Under the pieces are notes generated by a model, which saw only the letters and a program-made list of their open reading frames with translations, was not told the origin of the DNA and ran no database searches. 64,000 nucleotides of DNA from an uncultured Reyranella sp. (lineage in GTDB: Bacteria; Pseudomonadota; Alphaproteobacteria; Reyranellales; Reyranellaceae). The DNA lies in the NCBI RefSeq assembly GCF_945957355.1, contig NZ_CAMFKM010000018.1, forward strand, positions 1-64,000. The letters run 5' to 3'. Shown here piece by piece: positions 25,188 through 33,886 of this stretch (position 1 is its first letter; each line of letters begins with the position of its first letter). The position numbers were made by a program, and so were the translations under genes.

Positions 25188-25988
25188 ATGGCGAAATCGA
25201 ACAAGGTGGCGATCGTGACGGGCTCGGCGACGGGGCTGGGGGCCTCCTGCGCGCTCGACCTGGCGGAGCGCGGCTGGAATGTCGCGATCAACTACACCAA
25301 GAGCAGGAAAGAGGCGGACGAGACCTACGAGGCGGTGAAGGCCAAGGGCGTCGAGGCGATCCTCGTCCAGGCCGACATGGGCCAGGACGCCGACTGCCGA
25401 AAGCTTGCGGAAAAAACCATGAAGAAGTGGGGCCGCATCGATGGCCTGGTCAACAATGCCGGGACCACCAAGTTTCAGAACCAGGGCGACCTCGACGGCG
25501 TCACGCCGGAGGACTTCGATCGCATCCTGCGGGTCAACGTGACCGGCCCGTACATGATGAGCCGCGCCGTCTTCCCGATCATGAAGAAGCAGTGGGAGGC
25601 TGATCAGGCTCGCGGCTCGATCGTGAACATCTCCTCGATCGCCGGCGTCATGGGGGTCGGCAGCTCGATCCCCTATGCCTGCTCCAAGGGCGCGCTCAAC
25701 ACCCTGACGCTTACGCTCGCGCGCTGGCTGTCGCCGGCCGTGCGGGTCAACACGGTCTGCCCGGGCTTCATCCAGACGCGCTGGCTGCTGGGCGGCATGG
25801 GCGAGGAGAACTACAACAAGATGAAGATGGGGCAGGAGCAGAACACGCCGCTGCGCCAGGCCGGCACGCCCGAGCAGATGGCGGAAGCCGTGATGTTCTT
25901 CCTGACCAGCGCCAGCAACATCACCGGCGAATTTTTGATCGTCGACGCCGGCATGCATCTGGCCAGCCTGCCGATGAAGGCGCGCTAA
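25188..25988 (+). CDS. SDR family oxidoreductase
   Basis: The 266-residue enzyme shows TGSATGLGAS, the NNAGTTKFQN segment, ISSIAGVMG catalytic-Ser region, YACSK and the C-terminus ITGEFLIVDAGMH. GGGAG sits 8 bp before the ATG at 25188, which is preferred to the weaker upstream ATG at 25155. The charged NYTKSRKEADE after the second strand suggests NADPH preference. It diverges from the SDR at 24342 with 81 bp between starts. Substrate not assigned. Confidence 0.88.
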   Translation: MAKSNKVAIVTGSATGLGASCALDLAERGWNVAINYTKSRKEADETYEAVKAKGVEAILVQADMGQDADCRKLAEKTMKKWGRIDGLVNNAGTTKFQNQGDLDGVTPEDFDRILRVNVTGPYMMSRAVFPIMKKQWEADQARGSIVNISSIAGVMGVGSSIPYACSKGALNTLTLTLARWLSPAVRVNTVCPGFIQTRWLLGGMGEENYNKMKMGQEQNTPLRQAGTPEQMAEAVMFFLTSASNITGEFLIVDAGMHLASLPMKAR

Positions 25989-26135
25989 AGACGCGTTCCT
26001 GCTACGCGCGTGCGGCGCAACAGAAGAGATTTTCCTTTCGAATAACGTCTCTTCATGTGGCGCCGCACATCTTCTCCATGGCGCCGAAGTGTAGCGAGCC
26101 CAAGATCATCCGAACATCTTCGGAGGTCCTGGACC

Positions 26136-26739
26136 ATGAACCTGCAGCAACAACTCGACGTCTTCGCCAACCTGTCGAGCGTCGTCGCCGACATGAACTA
26201 TCTCGTGCCGATGGTTGAGCGGCCGCGGAACTACACGTTCGACCCGCCGCCGCGTGCCCGACGCCGAGGTCTCGGCGGATGCGCCCCGTCAGCCGGTGCG
26301 CGGCGTCCATATCGACCATACGGCCCGGTCGGGTCCGCAACGCGTCCGCGATCTCCTGCCCGACGAAGCCGAGGAGTTGCTGAAGGGAAGGGTGCAGGTC
26401 GTCAACCTGTGGCGACCGATCAAGGGGCCGTTGCTCGATTCACCGCTCGCCGTCTGCGACGCGACCTCCATCGCGCTGGACGACCTGATGCCATCGGATC
26501 TCGTCTATCCGCATCGGGTCGGCGAGACCTACTCGGTGAAGTTCAATCCGGCGCATCGCTGGTACTAGGTGCCGCAGATGCGCGCCGACGAGGCGCTGCT
26601 GCTGAAATGCTGCGATACCTCGACTGGCGTGCCGGCGCGTTACACACCACACAGCGCCTTCACCGATCCGACGGCGCCCGCGGATGCGGCGCCGCGCGAA
26701 AGCATTGAGGTCCGGACGCTGGTGTTCCACCGGTCCTGA
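26136..26739 (+). pseudogene. Decayed CmcJ/NvfI-family oxygenase gene
   Basis: A GGAGG-preceded ATG at 26136 opens a frame whose first 38 residues (to NYTFDPPP near 26252) look like the N-terminus of the CmcJ-like protein at 55473. The matching sequence then jumps, in a different frame, to RRRVPDAEVSADAP, PVRGVHIDHTARSGPQRVRDLLPDEAE and NLWRPI. About 80 residues are missing at the junction. The frame then meets an in-frame TAG at 26566-26568, right after HRWY, and continues in frame (VPQMRADEALLLKC) to TGA at 26739. So there is one internal deletion with frameshift plus one nonsense change. A single base substitution from a Tyr codon would explain the TAG. Confidence 0.8.
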
Positions 26740-26745
26740 CGATGA

Positions 26746-27297
26746 TTACGGAATCTCGTGGCCGCGGCCGATGTTACGGACCACTTCCTTGAGGTGCGGC
26801 TTCACTTCGAGCAGCGCCTTTCGGTAGGCGACCAGGCCGCGCAGCATCGCACCGTCGCGGTTCAGCAGTGCGTCGGCGAACTCGACCATGCGGGTGTTGG
26901 GCCAGCCGTGCTTGCGCAGGTCCAGCAACTTCAGGAAGGCCTGTTCCTCATGGCCGGGAGCGTTCTGTGCCATCAGGATGGCCGCGGCAGCGGTCGAGCG
27001 CGAGATGCCAGCGTGGCAATGCACCAGCACGTGACCGTCAGGCCGCGCGTGCACGCGTTCGCCAAAGGCCAGGACCTTCTCGATGTGCGCAGGCGTGCAG
27101 GCCTCGAAGCCCGGGTACTCCGCCACCACGTCGTCGAAGCGGATCAACTCGTGATCGATGCCGGAATAGGCGTCGAGCGCAGGCGGACGCGGCTCGTGGG
27201 TATCAATGATCGAGAGGACGTGGCTGACACCGACGGCGCAGTGCTGCGGCAGCTCGGGGATGCCGCAGATCGTGACCTTGAAGGGAGGAAGTGACAT
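26746..27297 (-). CDS. Dual-specificity-type protein tyrosine phosphatase
   Basis: The 183-residue cytosolic protein has the phosphatase loop VHCHAGISRSTAAA (HCxxGxSRS), with the catalytic cysteine, and an acidic loop upstream (DDVVAEYPGFE). Length and motif fit small bacterial dual-specificity/cyclin-dependent-kinase-inhibitor-like phosphatases (PTP superfamily). It is the last gene of a minus-strand unit with TauE (9 bp upstream) and a hydrolase. Targets are unknown. It ends 7 bp after the decayed CmcJ gene on the other strand. Confidence 0.85.
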   Translation of the reverse strand: MSLPPFKVTICGIPELPQHCAVGVSHVLSIIDTHEPRPPALDAYSGIDHELIRFDDVVAEYPGFEACTPAHIEKVLAFGERVHARPDGHVLVHCHAGISRSTAAAAILMAQNAPGHEEQAFLKLLDLRKHGWPNTRMVEFADALLNRDGAMLRGLVAYRKALLEVKPHLKEVVRNIGRGHEIP

Positions 27298-27306
27298 CGC
27301 GTCAGC

Positions 27307-28044
27307 CTACAGCAAGCCACGCGCCATGTGCAGCCCGAGGCCCAGCAGCCCGATCAGGAAAACCCGGCGGAACATCTCCGGCGACAGGGCATTGCGCGAC
27401 TTCTGGCCGAGCCACACGCCGATCGAGGTCGGTACGATGGCGACAATCCCGCCCACGACATTCGTGGCGTCGAAGGCGCCCTGGCGGAACAGCGCGAAGG
27501 TCAGCGAGCCGATCAGGAAGATGAAGAGGATGCCTAGCGCCTGGACGAGGTCGTCCTTGTCGATGTCCAGCGACTGCATGTAGGGCAGGAACGGCACGGC
27601 CGCGATGCCGGTGAAGCCGGCGACGGCGCCGCTGGCGATGCCCATCAGCGGGTTCATCCACCGTTCCGCTTGGCGCGAGACCCGGGGCCGCCACGCCAGA
27701 AGCACGATGGTCGAATAGAGAACCAGCATGACGCCCAGCCAGGCCGAGGCCTGGGCCGAGCCGAGCTTGTCGAGGGTCGCGGCGACGAGGATCAGTGTGA
27801 TAGTCGCCGTCAGGGCCAGCGTCCAGAAGCGGCGGAAAAGGCGCAGCAGCCCGTGACCGTAGGCCGCCTGCCAGATGTTCGTGACCAGGGTCGGAATAGT
27901 CATGATGGCGAGCGCGTCCTCGAGCGGGACGGCCAGCGTCATCAGACCCACGGCGATAGGCGGAAGGCCGATTCCGACCGCTCCCTTGGCGATGCCGGCG
28001 ATGACGAACGCGACGGCGGTCACCAGAATCTGCACTTCGGTCAT
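27307..28044 (-). CDS. Sulfite exporter TauE/SafE family permease
   Basis: The 245-residue polytopic membrane protein has about seven hydrophobic segments and the two TauE-type repeats. The first, GIAKGAVGIGLPPIAVGLM, holds the conserved G-x-G/glycine-rich stretch; the second appears as GIASGAVAGFTGIAAVPFLPYMQ. The family moves small anions such as sulfite, sulfoacetate or other organosulfonates, but the substrate here is unassigned. Its ATG shares a base with the hydrolase stop (TGATG), so the two are translationally coupled. Confidence 0.88.
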   Translation of the reverse strand: MTEVQILVTAVAFVIAGIAKGAVGIGLPPIAVGLMTLAVPLEDALAIMTIPTLVTNIWQAAYGHGLLRLFRRFWTLALTATITLILVAATLDKLGSAQASAWLGVMLVLYSTIVLLAWRPRVSRQAERWMNPLMGIASGAVAGFTGIAAVPFLPYMQSLDIDKDDLVQALGILFIFLIGSLTFALFRQGAFDATNVVGGIVAIVPTSIGVWLGQKSRNALSPEMFRRVFLIGLLGLGLHMARGLL

Positions 28045-29012
28045 CAGATCAGGACACCCTTCGCCAGCCGGTCGAAGCCCTCCCAGAAAAGGGCCCGGAT
28101 CTCGTCGGTTTCCATCATGATCTCATGGCGGGCGTGGCCGATCGTGAAGTGTTCGCCGCGCTTCAGCCGGGCGACCAGCGGGGCGTGGGACCGGGAATCG
28201 ATCAGCCTGTCCTCCCCGGCCGTCATCAGCAGGACCGGCAGGTCGATTCGCTCGAGGTAGCCGGGGGCATGGACGGCCGTCATCGACCGGACGGCCTGGC
28301 GGGACCAGCCCAGCGTCGGACCGCCCAGCGACAGGCGGGGATCGGCCGTGAACCAGTCCTCAGTGAAGCGGTAACGTCGCTCGTCATGGGTGACGAAATT
28401 GGAGGCGAACTCCCGGGCCAGCAGGACGAAGGGTCCGGTGCCGAACAGGTAGCGCTCCTCGACCGCCGGGACCTCCGGCATGATCATCAGGACCGAACGC
28501 AGCATGGCTTCCCGGCGCAGGGCGGTCATGGGCGACACGAACAGGGCAGCGGAGAAGGGACCTGTCCCGTTCTCCGCCAACTCCCGCATTGCGATGTGGC
28601 TGCCCATCGAGTGGCAGAGCGCCATCACCGGGCGGGGAGCGTCAGGTGTAACGATCGTGTCGAGGAATAGCCGCAGGTCGGCCATGTAGGTCGAGAAGTG
28701 GTCGATATGTCCCTTGCCGCGGTCGGGCAGCGGCCGGTCGGACAGGCCCTGGCCCCGCCAGTCGAGCGCCGCCACCGCGAAGCCTCGTTCCAGGAGCTCG
28801 CCCACCACCTCGGTGGCATATTTCTCGATGAATTCGCCGCGACCGGTCAGGATGACAACGGTACCGCGGGCCACGCCCAAGGCATTCCACCAAGCGTAAC
28901 GCAGCCGCGCTCCCGCACGCTCGAGAAGGCCGTAACGATCCGCCGCGCGATAGGTTGCGCGGAGAGAGGCGGGTATCGCTACGGGGGCTGCGGCGGGATC
29001 CTGATCATTCAT
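28044..29012 (-). CDS. Alpha/beta hydrolase, lysophospholipase-like
   Basis: The 322-residue enzyme resembles the monoacylglycerol lipase/lysophospholipase PldB group: ILTGRGEFIEKYATEVVGELLERG, LDWRGQGLSDR, nucleophile elbow CHSMGSH (GxSxG variant with C-H-S-M-G) and a late Asp/His pair in TAGEDRLIDS and TIGHARHEIMMETD. It heads a minus-strand unit with TauE and a phosphatase. Why a lipase-like hydrolase, an anion permease and a phosphatase are coupled is unclear. Confidence 0.85.
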   Translation of the reverse strand: MNDQDPAAAPVAIPASLRATYRAADRYGLLERAGARLRYAWWNALGVARGTVVILTGRGEFIEKYATEVVGELLERGFAVAALDWRGQGLSDRPLPDRGKGHIDHFSTYMADLRLFLDTIVTPDAPRPVMALCHSMGSHIAMRELAENGTGPFSAALFVSPMTALRREAMLRSVLMIMPEVPAVEERYLFGTGPFVLLAREFASNFVTHDERRYRFTEDWFTADPRLSLGGPTLGWSRQAVRSMTAVHAPGYLERIDLPVLLMTAGEDRLIDSRSHAPLVARLKRGEHFTIGHARHEIMMETDEIRALFWEGFDRLAKGVLI

Positions 29013-29343
29013 GGTTTGTGGCGTTTTGGCGAAGGACGGGCGTCAAGGCCAGCAAAGAATTGGGCATTTTAGCCATCATCCCCTTCGGTCTCTTTACCGT
29101 ACCGGGAGGCGCAGGCTATAGATCGCCCGTGTCGCCTTACCGACTGCGAAGGGTCGCCGTCGAGGAAATCGGGCGCAAGGAAACCTCGAAGAGGTCCGCC
29201 GCACTGCGTGGTAGTCGGCTCGCTTGGAGAGTCGATCCGGGCACGGTCCTTGCGTCGGCGAGTGTCGTCCGCAGGAGACATGCGACCGCGATCCCGAAGC
29301 GAGCGTTCACCACCGGCGGCGTTGCCGGAGCAATCGTCTCTTC
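29013..29343. other. 331-bp divergent intergenic region
   Basis: No convincing gene is seen. It separates the minus-strand hydrolase from the GH17-GT2 synthase. A candidate promoter for the synthase is at 29093-29122, leaving a leader of roughly 215 nt. A weak GGAG at 29327-29330 lies 13 bp before the first ATG of the synthase. An ATG preceded by AGGAG at 29280 opens only an out-of-frame shadow. Confidence 0.45.
29093..29122 (+). promoter_or_regulatory. Candidate promoter of the GH17-GT2 synthase gene
   Basis: TTTACC (29093-29098) and TATAGA (29117-29122) are 18 bp apart, a partial match to the sigma-70 consensus. It is judged by eye only. Confidence 0.3.
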
Positions 29344-32136
29344 ATGATGCGTCGGGGCCTGGTTCTTTTCTTTACGGTAGCGGCCACTCTGGTGGGCTGG
29401 CGCCTGCTCGACAGCCGTGTGACGGCGGCGAACGTCGAGGGTCCGCTCCATGGCGTCACCTATGCGCCCTGGGCCAAGGATCAGGATCCGCTCGAAGGCA
29501 AGGCGAGCGGCCTCTGGAGCTTCCTGCGAACCGCCGTGAACGAGGCGCCTGCACCGCAGATCAAGCCGCGCAATGATCAGATCGAGCGCGACTTCGCCAT
29601 GCTGGGCGGCAAGGTCAACTACGTCCGTACCTACCGCACCACCGACGGCGGCGACGTGATGCCGGCGCTGGCTGCGAAGTACGGGCTGAAGCTGGTGCCG
29701 GGCGCCTGGATCTACAGTCCGAACGAAGCCAAGTTGCAGTTCGGCCGTGAGGCGAGCGAGGTCAACGCCGAGGAGACTGGCGCGCTGATCCGCATGGCCA
29801 ACCAGAACCCAAATATCGAGCGCGTCCTGGTCGGCAACGAGAACATCCTGCGTTTTGATGGCGAGAAGGACCTGCGCAACCCCAACGCCACCAGCCCGGC
29901 CCAACTCATCCGCGAGATCCGCAACGTCAAGCGCAACGTCAAGGTGCCCGTCAGCACCGCAGAGCCGTGGCACGTCTGGGAGCGCTATCCCGAGCTCGCG
30001 CGTGAGGTCGACTATCTCGCCGTCCATATCCTGCCGTACTGGGACGAGCAGTCGAGTTCCACGCCGCTGGAGTACGTGAAGGAAAAGATCGGCCTCCTGC
30101 GCAAGCTCTACCCGAACAAGAACATCATCGTGACCGAGGTCGGCTGGCCGTCGAACGGCGCCTCGCGGCGCAGCCCCGGTTCGGGCGTGGTTAAGGATGC
30201 GACGCCGGCCGAGCAGGCAAAGAACGTGCGCGACATGGTGGCGTGGCTGCGCTCGCAGAACATCGACACCTTCGTCGTCGAGGCCGTCGACCAGCCGTGG
30301 AAATCCTACGACCTGGAAGGCAAGGCGGGTGGCTACTGGGGGCTCTGGAATGCGGATCGGCAGCCCAAGTTCGCCTGGACGGGGCCGATCGAGACCTTCC
30401 CGCAGTGGCTCTCCTGTGCGGCGTGGTCGCTGGCGGCATCGCTGCCGCTGATGCTGCTTTTCCTGTGGCGCTGGCCACGCCTCGGCATGGCGGGGCAGGT
30501 GGGCTTCTGCGCCCTGCTGGCCCTTTCGGCGAGCGCTGTGGCCTATGGCGCGTCGGTTGCGGCCGGCACCTACATGGTCGCCTCGGAGATGATCGGCTGG
30601 GGCGTGCTTGCCTTCTTCCTGGTGGCCAGCCTGGGCATGGCGCTCGTGCAGGCGCTCGAGATGGCGGAGACGATCTGGCGTGGCCGCTGGACGCGCGAGG
30701 CGCTGCCGGCCGCGGAGATGATCGCCCGCCAGCCGTCGAACCGCGAGTGGCCCAAGGTCTCGCTGCATCTGGCGATCTGCAACGAGCCGCCGGCGATGGT
30801 CATGCAGACGCTCGATTCGCTGGCCGGGCTCGACTATCCGAACTTCGAAGTCATCGTGATCGACAACAACACCAAGGATCCGGCGGTGTGGCGTCCGGTG
30901 CAGGACTACTGCGCCCAGCTCGGCGAGCGCTTCAAGTTCTTCCATTTCGACGTGATGAAGGGCTTCAAGGCCGGCGCGCTCAACTTCGTGCTGAGCCAGA
31001 CCGCGCCCGACGCCAAGGTGATCGGGGTCATCGACAGCGACTACATGGTGCGCCCGGACTGGCTGAAGGCGCTGGTGCCGTACTTTGACGACGCCAAGAT
31101 CAGCTATGTGCAGGCGCCGCAGGATCATCGCGATTGGCGCGGCGACCGCTTCAAGGAAATGCTGAACTGGGAATATGCCGGCTTCTTCGACATCGGCATG
31201 TGCCTGCGCAACGAGTACGACGCCATCATTCAGCACGGCACGATGACCCTGGTGCGCCGCTCCTGCATGGAAGAGATGGGCGGCTGGGCGACCTGGTGCA
31301 TCACCGAGGATACCGAGCTCGGCCTGCGCCTGATGGAGAAGGGCTATGGTGCGATGTACAGCCGCGAGCGGTTCGGCCACGGCCTGACGCCCGACCACTT
31401 TGCCGGCTACAAGAAACAGCGTTTCCGCTGGGCCTACGGCGCCATGCAGATCATGAAGGCGCATGCCGGCAAGATGTTCTTGGGCGATACCAAGCTCACC
31501 TTCTGGCAGAAGTATCATTTCGTCGCCGGCTGGCTGCCTTGGTTCGCAGACGCGCTGAACCTCATCTTCACCTGGGCGGGGCTGGTCTGGGTGCTGGCAG
31601 TCGTCGTGCCGCCGCTGTTCGGCATGAAGCCGGTCGGCCTGCCACCGTCGGAATTCATCGCGCCGACCATCGGCATCTTCGTCTTCAAGCTGCTCTATTC
31701 GTTCGGTCTCTACTTCGACCGCGTGCGTTGTACCTTCCGCCAGAGCATCGGCGCCTCCCTGGCCGGCCTGGCGCTGACCTATACGGTGGGGCGGGCGGTG
31801 ATCTACGGGCTGGCGACTAGCCGCCTGCCGTTCATGCGCACGCCTAAGATGGACGAACGCGCGACTTTGGGCATGGCGCTCGGGATGGCGCGCGGCGAGG
31901 CGGTCCTGGCCGTCCTCCTGTGGATCGCGGCGGCGGTGCTGTGGTTCGGCAACGGAGTGGTCGATCCCGAGGCCCGCCTGTGGTCGGTATTCATGATCGT
32001 GCAGTCGCTGCCCTACGTGGCCGCCGTCTACGTCTCCATCGTCAACGCGGTGGAGCAGATGCGGCATGCCGAGCCGGCCTTCGAGGCGCCGGCCCCGGCC
32101 GCCACGGCGGCATCTGCCATGCAACCCGCGCAATAG
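29344..32136 (+). CDS. ndvB: Bimodular GH17-GT2 beta-glucan synthase (NdvB-like)
   Basis: The 930-residue membrane protein combines an N-terminal anchor, a GH17 domain (about residues 25-350) and a processive family 2 glycosyltransferase (about 450-800) among several membrane spans. GH17 acid/base and nucleophile candidates are E166 in LVGNEN and E265 in VTEVGWPS. GT2 motifs are D564/D566 in VIDSDYM, TED at 654-656 and QRFRW at 692-696. Such proteins make cyclic or branched beta-1,3-glucans in Bradyrhizobium and Pseudomonas (NdvB), with the GH17 part acting as a transglycosylase. The start may be 29344 or 29347. The symbol is by domain similarity, not proof of the product. Confidence 0.85.
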   Translation: MMRRGLVLFFTVAATLVGWRLLDSRVTAANVEGPLHGVTYAPWAKDQDPLEGKASGLWSFLRTAVNEAPAPQIKPRNDQIERDFAMLGGKVNYVRTYRTTDGGDVMPALAAKYGLKLVPGAWIYSPNEAKLQFGREASEVNAEETGALIRMANQNPNIERVLVGNENILRFDGEKDLRNPNATSPAQLIREIRNVKRNVKVPVSTAEPWHVWERYPELAREVDYLAVHILPYWDEQSSSTPLEYVKEKIGLLRKLYPNKNIIVTEVGWPSNGASRRSPGSGVVKDATPAEQAKNVRDMVAWLRSQNIDTFVVEAVDQPWKSYDLEGKAGGYWGLWNADRQPKFAWTGPIETFPQWLSCAAWSLAASLPLMLLFLWRWPRLGMAGQVGFCALLALSASAVAYGASVAAGTYMVASEMIGWGVLAFFLVASLGMALVQALEMAETIWRGRWTREALPAAEMIARQPSNREWPKVSLHLAICNEPPAMVMQTLDSLAGLDYPNFEVIVIDNNTKDPAVWRPVQDYCAQLGERFKFFHFDVMKGFKAGALNFVLSQTAPDAKVIGVIDSDYMVRPDWLKALVPYFDDAKISYVQAPQDHRDWRGDRFKEMLNWEYAGFFDIGMCLRNEYDAIIQHGTMTLVRRSCMEEMGGWATWCITEDTELGLRLMEKGYGAMYSRERFGHGLTPDHFAGYKKQRFRWAYGAMQIMKAHAGKMFLGDTKLTFWQKYHFVAGWLPWFADALNLIFTWAGLVWVLAVVVPPLFGMKPVGLPPSEFIAPTIGIFVFKLLYSFGLYFDRVRCTFRQSIGASLAGLALTYTVGRAVIYGLATSRLPFMRTPKMDERATLGMALGMARGEAVLAVLLWIAAAVLWFGNGVVDPEARLWSVFMIVQSLPYVAAVYVSIVNAVEQMRHAEPAFEAPAPAATAASAMQPAQ

Positions 32137-32190
32137 GGAGCGGCTGCTTTTTCCTGTCGACCTGGAAAGGCGTCTGTTAGCGTTTCGCCC

Positions 32191-32811
32191 ATGCCCCCGA
32201 TCGAGTCTCGTGCCGGTCTCGACTCGCGCGCCGGTACCGCCCTCTTCCTGAAGCGCTGGCTGCGCAATCCATTTTCCATGGGCGCGGTCGTGCCGAGCGG
32301 TCGGCTGCTCGCCGCGGCGATGGCGCGGGCGACCCTGGCCGAGATGAAGGGGCGTGACGGTCACGTCATCGAGCTGGGCGCTGGCACGGGTGAGGTCACC
32401 AAGGCGCTGCTGGCGGCCGGCATACCGGCCGACCGGCTGGCCCTGGTCGAGCGCGAGCCTGAACTCGCGTCTTTTCTGCGCCGGCATTTCGCCGGTCCCC
32501 GGATCGTCGAAGGCGACGCCGCCCGCCTGCCGAAGATCCTGGCCGAGCAGGGAATCGACTCGGTCTCCGCCGTCGTTTCGAGCCTGCCGCTGCTGTCGCT
32601 GCCGGCCGAGGTGGTGCGGGGCATCGTGCACGGCGTGTTCGAGGCCCTGCCGCGCGGCGGGGCGTTGGTGCAGTTCACATATGGCCCTGCGCAGCCTGTG
32701 CCACGGGCCCTCACGCAGGAACTGCGGCTGGTTGGCACGCACGGGCCGCGTATCTGGCTCAACGTGCCGCCCGCCGTGGTCTGGACCTTCCGGAGACCCG
32801 TCGGCGCGTGA
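32191..32811 (+). CDS. Class I SAM-dependent methyltransferase, PmtA-like
   Basis: The 206-residue protein has the SAM-binding motif I VIELGAGTGEVTKALL and a family pattern (FLKRWLRNPFSMGAVVPSGR at the start, VSSLPLLSLP in the middle, VQFTYGPAQPVP later) shared with rhizobial phospholipid N-methyltransferase PmtA. That enzyme makes phosphatidylcholine from phosphatidylethanolamine. It overlaps the Nudix gene by 4 bp and follows the glucan synthase by 54 bp. The neighbourhood suggests an envelope role. Close relatives may instead be rRNA-adenine-methyltransferase-like proteins of unknown target. Confidence 0.75.
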   Translation: MPPIESRAGLDSRAGTALFLKRWLRNPFSMGAVVPSGRLLAAAMARATLAEMKGRDGHVIELGAGTGEVTKALLAAGIPADRLALVEREPELASFLRRHFAGPRIVEGDAARLPKILAEQGIDSVSAVVSSLPLLSLPAEVVRGIVHGVFEALPRGGALVQFTYGPAQPVPRALTQELRLVGTHGPRIWLNVPPAVVWTFRRPVGA

Positions 32812-33437
32812 AGTCCTTCCCGTTGGATCAGGCGTTGCGCGCCGACGTCAGGGCCCGCCTCGGCCGCTTCGACCTGCGCCGCCGTGTCGATGCCGGTGAC
32901 CTGAAGCGGGCGGCCGTGGCGATCGTCATCGCCGAGGCCGATGAACCTGGCGAGGCTGCATTCCTGCTGACTAGGCGAACCCCGAAGTTGCGCGCCCACG
33001 GCGGCCAGTGGGCCCTCCCGGGTGGGCGGGTCGATCCCGGCGAGACGGTCGAGCAGACTGCCCTGCGCGAGCTGCACGAGGAGCTGGGCGTGTTGGCCTC
33101 GACCGACGATATACTGGGCACGCTCGACGACTATCCGACGCGCTCCGGCTACCTGATCGCGCCCGTTGTCGTATGGGCACCGGGTGTGACCCTGACGCCC
33201 AATCCGTCCGAGGTGGCGGGCGCCTATCGGATCGCCTGCAACGAACTCTTCCGGGACGGCTCGCCGGAAGTCGTCGCGATCGAGGAATCCGACCGGCCGA
33301 TCATCCGCCTGCCGCTGCCGGTCGCCACGGTGAACGCGCCGACCGCAGCCCTGCTGTTCCAGTTCCGGGAAGTGGCACTGGCCGGCCGCCACACACGCGT
33401 CGACCATTACGAGCAGCCGGTCTTCGCCTGGCGCTAG
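32808..33437 (+). CDS. Nudix hydrolase, CoA-pyrophosphatase-like
   Basis: The 209-residue protein has a full Nudix box, GGRVDPGETVEQTALRELHEELGV, at about residues 66-89, preceded by LLTRRTPKLRAHGGQWALPGG, which matches the UPF0035/NudL motif of coenzyme A pyrophosphatases. It would cleave CoA or a related nucleotide diphosphate in the cytosol. Start overlaps the methyltransferase stop by 4 bp. Its stop overlaps the convergent MaoC gene at CTAG (33434-33437). Confidence 0.88.
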   Translation: MKSFPLDQALRADVRARLGRFDLRRRVDAGDLKRAAVAIVIAEADEPGEAAFLLTRRTPKLRAHGGQWALPGGRVDPGETVEQTALRELHEELGVLASTDDILGTLDDYPTRSGYLIAPVVVWAPGVTLTPNPSEVAGAYRIACNELFRDGSPEVVAIEESDRPIIRLPLPVATVNAPTAALLFQFREVALAGRHTRVDHYEQPVFAWR

Positions 33438-33886
33438 GCGGCCCGGCGCCGCTTCAGGAAAACCGTCGTCTCCTGTTCCATCACCTGCTCGTCGCGTTGG
33501 TTGATCGTGACCTGGCGCAGCCGCGCGATGCCGCGGTCGGGCCTCGAGGTGGACGGCCGAAGGTCGACGATGTCGGTCACCACGCGCAGCGTGTCGCCGG
33601 GGCGGACGGGACGGGGAAACTGCACTTCGCCGATGCCGGGCGATCCCAGGCTGCACGCGCGGAAGACCCCGAGATCGAGCCAAAGGCGCAGCGTTGCGGC
33701 CATCGTGTGAAGCCCTGAGGCGATCAGCCCGCCGAAAGTCCACGTGGCAGCGAACGCGGGATCGGTGTGGAACGGCTGCGGATCCCACTGGCGGGCGAAG
33801 TCGACGATCGCGGCCTCGGTCATAGTCATGCCGCCGCTCACGAAGCGGTCGCCGACGTTGAAATCTTCGTAGAAGCGATCGGTCAA
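33434..33886 (-). CDS. MaoC family dehydratase
   Basis: The 150-residue hot-dog protein begins MTDRFYEDFNVGDRFVSGGMTMTE and has the hydratase-type region FARQWDPQPFHTDPAFA with conserved Asp and His, then FGGLIASGLHTMA. MaoC proteins hydrate enoyl-CoA or act in (R)-specific hydration; the substrate is unknown. The ATG overlaps the GNAT stop by 4 bp, so the two are coupled. It converges with the Nudix gene. Confidence 0.88.
   Translation of the reverse strand: MTDRFYEDFNVGDRFVSGGMTMTEAAIVDFARQWDPQPFHTDPAFAATWTFGGLIASGLHTMAATLRLWLDLGVFRACSLGSPGIGEVQFPRPVRPGDTLRVVTDIVDLRPSTSRPDRGIARLRQVTINQRDEQVMEQETTVFLKRRRAA

Noticed and set aside
24342..25958. A 538-codon frame that would fuse extra sequence to the SDR at 24342
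   Set aside because: The extra N-terminal part is antisense to the intact SDR at 25188. The SDR family start at 25106 is the natural one.
29137..32742. A 1201-codon open frame on the minus strand across the glucan synthase, methyltransferase and Nudix genes
   Set aside because: It is antisense to three genes with full active-site motifs. Its product is a low-complexity Arg/His/Gln/Ala-rich sequence without recognisable domains, which is common in the complementary frame of high-GC genes.
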